Shown here piece by piece: positions 1 to 6,719 of a stretch of 9,933 nucleotides of DNA. The stretch comes from Candidatus Treponema excrementipullorum. GTDB lineage: Bacteria; Spirochaetota; Spirochaetia; Treponematales; Treponemataceae. Location of the stretch: positions 1 through 9,933 of the forward strand of contig JAHLFV010000136.1 of assembly GCA_018883625.1 (NCBI GenBank). Direction: 5' to 3'. The notes beneath the pieces were generated by a model. It made no database searches and was not told where the DNA came from. It saw only the letters and a list, made by a program, of their open reading frames with translations. Position numbers and translations under genes: made by a program. Each line of letters begins with the position of its first letter. The first letter of the stretch is position 1.

Positions 1-344
1 CCTACCACCAATATGATAGTAGCCATCAATTGGGCAAAGAGTTTTTTCTTGGCACTGAGTTCTATCAAATCGTCAACAACACCCACCACAAATATGATCA
101 ATCCTGAAGCCAACAAGAAAATATAACTTGTTTCAACTCCCTGATGGCGAAAAAAAGAATACAAAATAAAACCTAGAAAAAAAGACACAGCTATAGCTAT
201 CCCACCTAAACGGGGAATATTGCCGGTATGAATTTTTCTTGACCCCAAAGAATCATACAAGGAATGCTTGTGACAAAATCGGATAACAAAAAATTCTGTC
301 ACAACAGACAATATAAAGGTTATTATAGAAAACTGTATAATCAC
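1..344 (-). CDS. wecA: WecA/TagO-type undecaprenyl-phosphate sugar-1-phosphate transferase, 5' part only
   Basis: The protein is expected to be a polytopic inner-membrane enzyme that moves a HexNAc-1-phosphate from a UDP-sugar to undecaprenyl phosphate, the first lipid-linked step of a cell-surface glycan. About 114 residues are present; the rest lies beyond the left edge. Family motifs are clear: SRKIHTGNIPRLGG (about 35-48) and GVVDDLIELSAKKKLFAQ (about 88-105), which carries the Asp pair D91-D92. Hydrophobic segments lie at about 2-20, 49-65 and 74-90. The PRLGG form points to the WecA/TagO branch rather than MraY. The start is GTG at 344: a stop codon sits two codons upstream and GGGAG lies 7 nt before it. 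It follows dapB by 117 bp and seems to have its own promoter. The exact sugar cannot be told from this fragment. Confidence 0.85.
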   Translation of the reverse strand, partial: MIIQFSIITFILSVVTEFFVIRFCHKHSLYDSLGSRKIHTGNIPRLGGIAIAVSFFLGFILYSFFRHQGVETSYIFLLASGLIIFVVGVVDDLIELSAKKKLFAQLMATIILVV

Positions 345-377
345 AGGTTAACTCCCAAGCAACAAACTCTCTCTACA

Positions 378-406
378 AGGATACTCCAATAAAGTGAATT
401 TGTAAA
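378..406 (-). promoter_or_regulatory. Predicted sigma-70-type promoter of the wecA-like gene
   Basis: On the minus strand TTTACA (401-406) is followed after exactly 17 bp by TATCCT (378-383). The -35 matches the consensus at five of six positions and the -10 at four. It lies 34 bp before the GTG start. No hairpin terminator is visible between dapB and this site, so read-through from dapB is also possible. Confidence 0.4.
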
Positions 407-461
407 CAAAATTCTTTGCTTTTCCACACAAAAATAGTTTATTCTTCTAAAATGTGATCTC

Positions 462-1253
462 TTAAAACAAATCTTCCATGCCGTACAGGGCACCGGGCTT
501 GAGGGCTCCGGTGTCCAAGGCTTTTTTTAGACGACTCAGGGCTTCTACAGCCCCTTGAGCAAAGCCTTCTCGGGAACGGGCTGTGTGTGTCAGCTCGATA
601 GTGTCTGCGGCGGAGTCAAAAAATACTTTATGGGTACCAGGAACAGATCCAACCCGTGTACTAGAAACATGTAACTGGTGGGGTTGTGGCTTTTCGTGAA
701 AGGCGTCCACCACTATGTCTGTTTTGCGACTGCTGTTGGCTATGATACGGCGGGCAATTTCCAAAGCTGTTCCTGAGGGGCTGTCTGCCTTTCTTACATG
801 GTGAGCTTCCCAGGTGGATACATCGTATTGAGCATATTCATCCATCAGTTTTACCGCTTCTTCTACAATACGATAAAACATGTTGACTCCCACAGAAAAA
901 TTGGCAGAACGCATAAGGGTACCGCCACAAGAAGCCGCATAGGATGCTACTTCTGTTTCTTTATCTTTCCAACCGGTAGTACCTACAACCATAGGTAACT
1001 TAAGGGGTAAAAGGGTCACTATGTTGTTTACCACGGCAGAAGGATGACTGAACTCAATAATACCTTCTGCACCGCTGTTCTTTATAGCCTCTGTCAAAGA
1101 TTTTTTAGCCAAAGCTGAGTCCTCTGAGGAAATAATAAAGCTTGCATCAGGAGCCATAACATCGGCAGTCAAAACTACCTTATGTCCTGCTTTTTCTGCA
1201 CAGGCATGTATCATGTGCCCCATTTGACCGTATCCTACCAAGGCTATATTCAT
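462..1253 (-). CDS. dapB: 4-hydroxy-tetrahydrodipicolinate reductase
   Basis: This cytoplasmic enzyme reduces 4-hydroxy-tetrahydrodipicolinate to tetrahydrodipicolinate with NAD(P)H, the second committed step of the diaminopimelate/lysine branch. At 263 residues it has the usual family length. The N-terminal Rossmann motif GYGQMG is at 7-12, and GTTGW at 91-95 is the second nucleotide-side motif. The signature EAHHVRKADSPSGTA (149-163) gives the catalytic pair H151 and K155, corresponding to H159 and K163 of the E. coli enzyme; the usual DAPSGTA reads DSPSGTA here, a mild change. The C-terminal part RVGSVPGTH...IELTHTARSREGFAQGA is typical. AGGAG lies 7 nt before the ATG. The gene begins 24 bp after lysC and is almost certainly co-transcribed with it. 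Confidence 0.95.
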   Translation of the reverse strand: MNIALVGYGQMGHMIHACAEKAGHKVVLTADVMAPDASFIISSEDSALAKKSLTEAIKNSGAEGIIEFSHPSAVVNNIVTLLPLKLPMVVGTTGWKDKETEVASYAASCGGTLMRSANFSVGVNMFYRIVEEAVKLMDEYAQYDVSTWEAHHVRKADSPSGTALEIARRIIANSSRKTDIVVDAFHEKPQPHQLHVSSTRVGSVPGTHKVFFDSAADTIELTHTARSREGFAQGAVEALSRLKKALDTGALKPGALYGMEDLF

Positions 1254-1277
1254 TATTGTTCTCCTACCCCATTAGTG

Positions 1278-2618
1278 CTATTGTGTTACCGTATCGGGAA
1301 AATATGCTTCGTGAAGGGTTTTTACCACCAAATCCGCTTCGCTGTCATCGCAAATCATACTGATGTTTACCTTTGAAGCACCCTTACTTATCATTTGCAC
1401 ATTTATGTTTTTCTTAACAAGAGCGGCAAAACCGTCTGCAAGAATAGAACTGGCTTGTGTTGTATCGCAAATAACAGTGATTATGGATTTACCCCGCTTG
1501 CATTCTGTAGCGGCAACTTTTTGCATATCTTCCAAAAGTCCCGTTAAATCACCTTTATTGTTGATTGTCAAAGAAATAGATACTTCACTGGTGGCAATAA
1601 CGTCAATACTTATGTCCCATTTTAAAAACTGGTTAAAAATATGAGCCATAAAACCGGAAGCTCCTATCATTCTGGTGGAAACGATATCCAACAGAGTAAC
1701 ACCTTTTACCGCCGTAATTGCCCGAACAGCACTGACGGGACCGGTGTGTCCATCCACAATAATTGAACCGGGAGAATCTATGTTATATGAATTTTTTACC
1801 CGAACAGGAATACCCACTTTTTTACAGGGTACCATGGAACGGGGATGCAACACCTGGGCACCAAAGTATGCCATTTCTGCTGCCTCTTCGTAGGTAACTT
1901 CAGAAACGGTTTTTGCTTCCGGTACAATACGGGGATCGGTAGTCAAAATACCGTCTACATCTTTCCAAGTTTGTACTTCTTCTACCCTCATGGCAGCTCC
2001 CAACATTGTTGCCGTCAAGTCACTGCCACCACGACCTAACGTGGTAATATACCCGTTTTTGTCTTTGGCAATAAAACCTGTCACAATAGGAATCGCCTTT
2101 GATACCCCTGTTTTATATGATTCAAAGGCTTTGGGAATAAGATCCCACACACTGTCCAACAATTCTGCGGACATAAAATTGGAATCTGAAATAAAACCTA
2201 CATCCCAAGCATCATAATACTGTGCCTCTGTGCCGGTTTTATTTAAATAGGCAGATGCCAAACGGACGGAAAGTCGCTCCCCAAAAGATACCAGATAATC
2301 TCTGGTTCGTTTGGTCAATTCTTTTAACATTGAAATACCGGTTAAAAGAGTTTTTAATTCTTCCAATAAAGGTTGCACTTCAGAAAAACTTACACCCAAT
2401 TCTTCTGCCGTAGCCTTATGCAGTTTTTCGATTCTAGAAAGAGCCACCTTACCCTGAACTGCTTCGTCGGCAGCTGTCAGTAAGTGATCTGTAGTGTCTC
2501 CCATAGCAGACAGTACTACTATAGGCTTTCTCTCAGAATATGACTTTATAATAGAAGCAACATGCTTAATCCGTTCCGCATTGGCAACGGATGACCCACC
2601 AAATTTCATTACAATCAT
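1278..2618 (-). CDS. lysC: Aspartate kinase, monofunctional, with C-terminal ACT domains
   Basis: Aspartate kinase phosphorylates L-aspartate to 4-phospho-L-aspartate, the entry to the lysine/diaminopimelate, threonine and methionine pathways. The 446-residue protein has the amino-acid-kinase domain at about 1-290, with KFGGSS at 5-10, SFGE at 111-114, GRGGSD at 195-200 and TTDPR at 226-230. Two ACT-type regulatory segments follow (about 305-370 and 390-445), so feedback control by an end product, probably lysine, is likely from family knowledge. The length and the lack of a homoserine dehydrogenase domain match the E. coli LysC class. The first ATG is preferred over the in-frame ATG three codons later (MIVMKFGG) because AAGGA lies 7 nt before it. 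It is the first gene of the lysC-dapB unit and has a good promoter. Confidence 0.95.
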   Translation of the reverse strand: MIVMKFGGSSVANAERIKHVASIIKSYSERKPIVVLSAMGDTTDHLLTAADEAVQGKVALSRIEKLHKATAEELGVSFSEVQPLLEELKTLLTGISMLKELTKRTRDYLVSFGERLSVRLASAYLNKTGTEAQYYDAWDVGFISDSNFMSAELLDSVWDLIPKAFESYKTGVSKAIPIVTGFIAKDKNGYITTLGRGGSDLTATMLGAAMRVEEVQTWKDVDGILTTDPRIVPEAKTVSEVTYEEAAEMAYFGAQVLHPRSMVPCKKVGIPVRVKNSYNIDSPGSIIVDGHTGPVSAVRAITAVKGVTLLDIVSTRMIGASGFMAHIFNQFLKWDISIDVIATSEVSISLTINNKGDLTGLLEDMQKVAATECKRGKSIITVICDTTQASSILADGFAALVKKNINVQMISKGASKVNISMICDDSEADLVVKTLHEAYFPDTVTQ

Positions 2619-2689
2619 GGCAATGTCCTTTACAAAAAAACATATTGTTGAAACAGCAGGCTTAAGTCACACTACAAGCCAGTTCCTCG

Positions 2690-2718
2690 ATTGTAACAAA
2701 TATTCCCCCTTTTAACAA
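2690..2718 (-). promoter_or_regulatory. lysC: Predicted promoter of the lysC-dapB unit
   Basis: On the minus strand TTGTTA (2713-2718) and TACAAT (2690-2695) are separated by 17 bp, and the -10 is preceded by TGT, an extended -10 (TGn). The resulting leader of about 65 nt shows only weak folding; I see no lysine-riboswitch-sized structure. Confidence 0.55.
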
Positions 2719-2768
2719 GCCAATTTTTATTTATAATGTATTTTTTTTACAATCACTGAATTATCTGC

Positions 2769-2802
2769 AAAAAAACGCCGGAAAGGTAACACCTTCCCGG
2801 CG
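2769..2802 (-). terminator. Rho-independent terminator after htrA
   Basis: A 12-bp inverted repeat (arms 2776-2787 and 2791-2802, loop of 3 nt) pairs fully on the minus strand with one G-U wobble. It is followed there by seven T (2769-2775). It lies 41 nt after the htrA stop codon. A T-rich run also follows the stem on the plus strand, but no plus-strand gene needs it. Confidence 0.9.
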
Positions 2803-2843
2803 GAAACTTTTTTTACTGTAGGGAATTTTTTACATTGTTATTT

Positions 2844-4316
2844 TTACAATTTGTATTTCCCTGTAGAAATTGTGTGTCCTTGATTGTAGACATCAAACCA
2901 AATTTCTTTGTTGTTGGTCAAATCCAAGGCACTGTAAAATTCCTGTAAGTTTTTCACAGGTTTGTCGTTTACAGCGGTAATAACATCACCGTCCTGTAAC
3001 CGCATTGCTGCAGCAGGAGACTTAGGCTGGATATTTGTTACCACAACACCCTGTACTTTTTTGTCCAATTCCAGTTCTTCCCGAATCTCGTCTGAAAGGG
3101 GTGCGGCAATAAATCCCGGCCACAACTGAGAATTGTCGTTTACAATCTCATCGTTACGGCTTTCTATTTTAACATTCAATGTTACTTCTTTGCCGTTTCT
3201 CAAAACAACAAATTCTGCTGTTTCTCCGACTACCAAATTACCCACATCCCGAACCAGCTGTTCTGTACTCTTAACATCTTTTCCGTTCAGTTTGATAACA
3301 TAGTCACCGGCTTGCATTCCGGCTTTGGCGGCAGGAGATCCCATAAATATCTGAGAAGCCAATGCACCTACCTGACGGTTAGATATACCCAGTTCATCCT
3401 TGTATTCCTGAGTAACTTCTACCAGAGAGACACCCATCCAACCATAGGTTACTTTGCCTGTTTTGATAAATGAATCTATGGCATTTTTTACGTTGTTAAT
3501 GGGAATTGCAAACCCCAATCCCTGAGAACCACCGGATTGAGAAGCTATCCATGTGTTAATTCCTATTACTTCACCGTAAATATTTACCAAAGCACCGCCG
3601 GAGTTACCCTGATTTATGGCGGCGTCTGTCTGAATAAAGTCACTGATGCTACCGATATCGTTACCGGAACGACCTGTGGCACTGATAATTCCCTGAGTTA
3701 CGGAAGAAAAATATCCCAAAGGAGTTCCCATGGCAAAACAGATATCTCCGGTTTGTACTGTGTCTGAATCACCCAAAACAGCTACAGGAATATCTTCTTT
3801 TGACTCAAAAGAGACAAGGGCAATATCCATTCGTTCGTCGGCTCCCACCAAAGAACCGGTATACACTCTGTCGTCATACAGTTTAATTGAAATTTCTGTA
3901 GCGGTTCCTACTACGTGATTATTTGTTAAAACGTAGTACGTATTTCCGTCCCGTCGTACAATAACACCGGAACCTAGTCCCTGTTGTTTGTATTCCTGTG
4001 TTTCGTCGTAACCTTCACCACCAAAGAAAAAATCAAAGGGGAACCCAAAGGAAGGAACTTGAACAGTCTTTGTTTCTACAACGTCCAGCTCAACAATGCT
4101 GGGGCGAACTGACTCGGAAACTGCTCTGAATACATTTTGAACAGCTTCCACTACTTCCAGTGAATCTTCCGCAATATTTACTGCCGGAGCAGTTTCAGCA
4201 AAAGCTGTTCTAGCAGATTTGTTTTCTGACGTATTGCAGGAAAAAGACAAAAGTAACAGAGAAAAAACCGCAACTAAAGCGGCGCCTGCCAAATACCGTG
4301 TCCATTTTTTTTTCAT
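2844..4316 (-). CDS. htrA: HtrA/DegQ-type periplasmic serine protease with two PDZ domains, probable lipoprotein
   Basis: This is a trypsin-like quality-control protease expected to act outside the inner membrane on misfolded envelope proteins. It has 490 residues. A positively charged N-terminus (MKKKWTR) and a hydrophobic stretch (about 8-24) lead to SFSC with Cys27, which fits the relaxed spirochaetal lipobox; cleavage near AFA (38-40) by signal peptidase I is the alternative. The catalytic triad is visible: H134 in TNNHVVG, D164 in ERMDIAL and S239 in QGNSGGA. Two PDZ domains follow (about 300-385 and 400-485). GGAGG lies 6 nt before the ATG. The gene stands alone between two terminators, so it is probably monocistronic. 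A 7-bp inverted repeat touches its ribosome binding site. Family assignment is firm; the choice between the names htrA, degP and degQ is not. Confidence 0.93.
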   Translation of the reverse strand: MKKKWTRYLAGAALVAVFSLLLLSFSCNTSENKSARTAFAETAPAVNIAEDSLEVVEAVQNVFRAVSESVRPSIVELDVVETKTVQVPSFGFPFDFFFGGEGYDETQEYKQQGLGSGVIVRRDGNTYYVLTNNHVVGTATEISIKLYDDRVYTGSLVGADERMDIALVSFESKEDIPVAVLGDSDTVQTGDICFAMGTPLGYFSSVTQGIISATGRSGNDIGSISDFIQTDAAINQGNSGGALVNIYGEVIGINTWIASQSGGSQGLGFAIPINNVKNAIDSFIKTGKVTYGWMGVSLVEVTQEYKDELGISNRQVGALASQIFMGSPAAKAGMQAGDYVIKLNGKDVKSTEQLVRDVGNLVVGETAEFVVLRNGKEVTLNVKIESRNDEIVNDNSQLWPGFIAAPLSDEIREELELDKKVQGVVVTNIQPKSPAAAMRLQDGDVITAVNDKPVKNLQEFYSALDLTNNKEIWFDVYNQGHTISTGKYKL

Positions 4317-4327
4317 GTATAACCTCC

Positions 4328-4348
4328 AGCAGAGTATGTATCTCTGCT
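4328..4348 (-). promoter_or_regulatory. htrA: Inverted repeat next to the htrA ribosome binding site
   Basis: AGCAGAG (4328-4334) and CTCTGCT (4342-4348) form a perfect 7-bp inverted repeat with a 7-nt centre. On the minus strand it ends directly before GGAGG of htrA. It could be a repressor site or a leader hairpin that affects ribosome access. It does not match the CIRCE sequence. Function is inference only. Confidence 0.4.
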
Positions 4349-4400
4349 ATAATGTAACCATATTTTATTTATAAGACAAATTTAAATGTATAAGGGTTAC

Positions 4401-4429
4401 AAAAAAAGCTTCCCGAAAATCGAGAAGCT
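4401..4429 (-). terminator. Rho-independent terminator of deoC-deoB
   Basis: A 9-bp stem (4407-4415 with 4421-4429, 5-nt loop, one G-U wobble on the minus strand) is followed on that strand by a run of T (4401-4407). It lies 21 nt after the deoB stop codon and closes the deo unit before htrA. Confidence 0.85.
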
Positions 4430-4450
4430 AAAAAATCTCCACAGTTGTTT

Positions 4451-5641
4451 TTAAATCAGTAGGGATAACAGGGACTCACCAATCGTATGTTCCGGCATGG
4501 GAACCCCAAAGTTTTCTGCTATTGTTGCTCCGATAACGGCAAAAGAATCTGTTTCCGGCAATTGTTTTGGTTGCGTAATTTTTTTGGAATAGGCCAAAAA
4601 AGGAACTTTTTCCCGAGTATGATCTGTTCCCGTATAGGTGGGGTCATTGCCGTGATCGGCGGTAATTATCAGCAAATCATCTTGTTGTAATGTGTCTAAA
4701 AGCAGTCCCAGTTTTTCGTCAAATTTTTCGATTTCTTGGGCATAGCCTACAGGATTCCGTCGGTGTCCCCACAAAGCATCAAAGTCCACCAGATTTACAA
4801 AACATAGTCCGTGAAAATCTTTTTCTGCCACTTCCAATGTTTGCTCCATACCGTGTACGGAACTCTTTGACTTTAAAGCTTCTGTTATACCTTCACCTAC
4901 AAAAATATCGTTGATTTTTCCGATAGAGATAACGTCCAATCCCCCTTCTTTCAGGGCATTTAATACTGTTTTGCCAAAGGGTTTTAACGCATAATCATGT
5001 CGGTTACTTGTACGCTTGAACTCTCCCTTCTTTTTACCTACATACGGTCGGGCAATAACCCGTCCTACTTTCCACTCATCTTTCATAGTGATTTCCCGGG
5101 CTATTTCGCAACAACGGTATAACTCTTCCAGTCCAAAGGTCTCTTCATTACCGCAAATCTGCAAAACGGAATCTGCCGAAGTATACACAATCATGTGACC
5201 GGTAGCGATTTCTTCTTCTGCCAATTCGTCAAGGATTTCCGTACCGCTGGCACTTTTATTACCGATAACTTTACGTCCCGTTCTTTTTTCCAATTCACTA
5301 ATCAATTCCGGGGGAAATCCCGTATCGGTGAAAGTTTGGAAAGGCTTGGTTACTTCCAGTCCCATCATTTCCCAGTGACCGGTCATGGTATCTTTTCCCA
5401 AGCTTTTTTCTTTTAATTTTGTGTAATAAGCCAAGGGGGCATCTACCCCGGCAACCTGTTTTAAGGGTACTATATTTGCCATCCCCAATTTTTGTAAGTG
5501 AGGAATGGTAAAGGTGTCTACAGATTCCGAAATGTGCTGCAACGTGTTAACGCCTTTGTCTCCAAACTTTTCCGAATCCGGCATAGGGCCTACCCCTAAA
5601 GAATCTACCACTATAACAAATACCCGCTTGAATTTTTCCAT
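4451..5641 (-). CDS. deoB: Phosphopentomutase
   Basis: Phosphopentomutase interconverts (deoxy)ribose 1-phosphate and 5-phosphate, joining nucleoside phosphorolysis to sugar-phosphate metabolism in the cytoplasm. It belongs to the metal-dependent alkaline-phosphatase superfamily. The 396 residues fit the family length. Visible motifs are VVDSLGVGPMPD (11-22, metal ligand D13), GKDTMTGHWE (82-91, with T85 at the place of the phosphorylated threonine), NLVDFDALWGHRRNP (283-297), ITADHGND (326-333) and TDHTREKVPF (339-348). Together these supply the expected two-metal Asp/His ligands, including D329, H330 and H341. A strong AAAGGAGG lies 7 nt before the ATG. The gene starts 24 bp after deoC. The product of this enzyme, deoxyribose 5-phosphate, is the substrate of DeoC, so the pair forms a short catabolic route. 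No nucleoside phosphorylase is adjacent in the window. Confidence 0.96.
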   Translation of the reverse strand: MEKFKRVFVIVVDSLGVGPMPDSEKFGDKGVNTLQHISESVDTFTIPHLQKLGMANIVPLKQVAGVDAPLAYYTKLKEKSLGKDTMTGHWEMMGLEVTKPFQTFTDTGFPPELISELEKRTGRKVIGNKSASGTEILDELAEEEIATGHMIVYTSADSVLQICGNEETFGLEELYRCCEIAREITMKDEWKVGRVIARPYVGKKKGEFKRTSNRHDYALKPFGKTVLNALKEGGLDVISIGKINDIFVGEGITEALKSKSSVHGMEQTLEVAEKDFHGLCFVNLVDFDALWGHRRNPVGYAQEIEKFDEKLGLLLDTLQQDDLLIITADHGNDPTYTGTDHTREKVPFLAYSKKITQPKQLPETDSFAVIGATIAENFGVPMPEHTIGESLLSLLI

Positions 5642-5665
5642 ATATTTTCCTCCTTTACTTTTTTC

Positions 5666-6331
5666 TTAATATCCGGTAGCTGTTTCCTGTTTTAATAGTT
5701 TGATTATTCTGCTGGTTCCCAAACGGCTAGCTCCCAAAGAGATAAACTTTTCTGCATCTTCCAAAGAGGAAATGCCCCCTGCAGCTTTGATTTTTACCTG
5801 AGGACCTACATGTTTTGCAAAAAGTTCCACATCGGCAAAAGTGGCTCCCGCTGTAGAAAAGCCTGTAGAAGTTTTTATGTAATCGGCACCGGCTTTGGTA
5901 ACTATATCGCACATGACTACTTTTTCTTCTTCAGTTAAGAGACAGGTTTCGATAATTACTTTCAGTATTTTTTTACCACACACCTCTTTTATCCGGCGAA
6001 TCTCTTCTTCAATTTCTTTATATTTTTTATCTTTAAGCCATCCGATATTGATTACCATATCTATTTCGTCGGCACCGTTGGCAAGGGCATCTTCTGTTTC
6101 AAAAACCTTTGTGGCGGTGGTCATATACCCGTTAGGGAACCCGATAACGGTACAAACAGCCATGGCATCTTGCACATAATCCTTTGCCTGCTTTACATAG
6201 CTGGGGGGAATACATACAGATGCGGTACCGTAGGTAAGGGCATCGTCGCAAATCTGCTTAATTTCTTTCCATGTTGCACCTTGAGTCAACAAGGTATGGT
6301 CCACATAGGTAACAATATCTTTTGTTTCCAT
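5666..6331 (-). CDS. deoC: Deoxyribose-phosphate aldolase
   Basis: A class I aldolase of the cytoplasm that cleaves 2-deoxyribose 5-phosphate to acetaldehyde and glyceraldehyde 3-phosphate. With the start used here it has 221 residues, the usual length. Numbering from that Met, the Schiff-base lysine is K153 in YIKTSTGF, with D91 in EIDMVINIG and K182 in IKAAGGI as the other catalytic residues; VDHTLL (9-14) opens the barrel. An ATG 13 codons further upstream (6370) is in frame, but it lies inside a TATAAT box and has no ribosome binding site. The chosen ATG has AAAGGAG 11 nt before it (6343-6349), a slightly long spacing. The gene is first in the deoC-deoB unit. I see no palindromic DeoR-type operator right at the promoter. 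Confidence 0.93.
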   Translation of the reverse strand: METKDIVTYVDHTLLTQGATWKEIKQICDDALTYGTASVCIPPSYVKQAKDYVQDAMAVCTVIGFPNGYMTTATKVFETEDALANGADEIDMVINIGWLKDKKYKEIEEEIRRIKEVCGKKILKVIIETCLLTEEEKVVMCDIVTKAGADYIKTSTGFSTAGATFADVELFAKHVGPQVKIKAAGGISSLEDAEKFISLGASRLGTSRIIKLLKQETATGY

Positions 6332-6368
6332 AAGTTGGCATACTCCTTTATGTGAAAAGTCGATTTTC

Positions 6369-6377
6369 ATTATACCA
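6369..6377 (-). promoter_or_regulatory. deoC: Extended -10 promoter of deoC-deoB
   Basis: On the minus strand TGG (6375-6377) stands directly before a perfect TATAAT (6369-6374), an extended -10 element. No good -35 is found 16-18 bp upstream, as often with this class. Transcription would start near 6362 and give a leader of about 30 nt that contains AAAGGAG. Confidence 0.6.
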
Positions 6378-6399
6378 TGACTTTGTAAACTACGCTAGA

Positions 6400-6522
6400 C
6401 TATTTGTAACACGCCACCAACGCCTGCACGTCAAGCAAAGCACGCCCCCAGTCACCTACAAGCTCCCAATATTGCTCTCCTCGCCTTTTCGTATCTATAT
6501 TTAAATATAGTGTTGTACCCAT
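6400..6522 (-). CDS. Possible small protein of 40 residues, GC-rich, unknown function
   Basis: An uninterrupted 40-codon frame from ATG (6522) to TAG (6400). The product begins MGTTLYLNIDTKRRG, continues with EQYWELVGDWGR and ends VQALVACYK. No membrane segment or known motif is evident. The 3' two thirds are clearly GC-richer than the neighbouring DNA. The start is weakly supported: only GGGCGA lies about 5 nt before it, and a stop codon is five codons upstream. The first codons contain the perfect palindrome at 6495-6510. I have a faint memory of similar short sequences annotated as hypothetical proteins in treponemes, which I could not verify. It may be a real small gene, or the most conserved part of a dispersed intergenic repeat that happens to be open. 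Confidence 0.35.
   Translation of the reverse strand: MGTTLYLNIDTKRRGEQYWELVGDWGRALLDVQALVACYK
6495..6510. repeat. Perfect 16-bp palindrome
   Basis: CTATATTTAAATATAG reads the same on both strands without a spacer. It lies inside the 5' part of the 40-codon frame, about 120 bp upstream of the deoC promoter. It could be an operator or a structural part of a repeat; its AT content means chance cannot be excluded. Confidence 0.45.
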
Positions 6523-6719
6523 AAATTTCGCCCGTCAACATGTCAAGCTGTCTCAATGAACAATTATGAAACTGTCAACAAAGTCGTACCTGTGAAGAAA
6601 TTCTGAAAAAGTCCTATGTGATTTTTATCTGTATTTTTAACTTGTGTGGTGACGGTCTACCTCATTGTTTTATAGAAATACATAAATAGTACCCTGGTAA
6701 TTTTTGTTTTATTTGTTTT
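6523..6719. other. AT-rich intergenic stretch without a recognisable gene
   Basis: About 200 bp between the end of the large accessory gene and the 40-codon frame. I see no credible ORF, RNA gene or clear terminator hairpin for the gene at 6720-9683. Three TTGAC motifs on the minus strand (6534-6538, 6542-6546, 6574-6578), two of them extending to TTGACA, are the only visible pattern. A fourth lies at 6430-6434 within the small frame. None has a good -10 partner at 16-18 bp. Confidence 0.5.

Noticed and set aside
345..461. Terminator after dapB.
   Set aside because: CACATTTTAG and CTATTTTTGTG pair only at their ends, and there is no stable stem with a T run.
2619..2690. Possible lysine riboswitch in the lysC leader.
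   Set aside because: The leader after the predicted promoter is only about 65 nt, far shorter than a lysine riboswitch, with no multi-helix structure visible.
6523..6719. Terminator for the large accessory gene.
   Set aside because: I looked for a GC-rich hairpin with a T run downstream of 6720 on the minus strand and found none; only AT-rich DNA and weak pairings.
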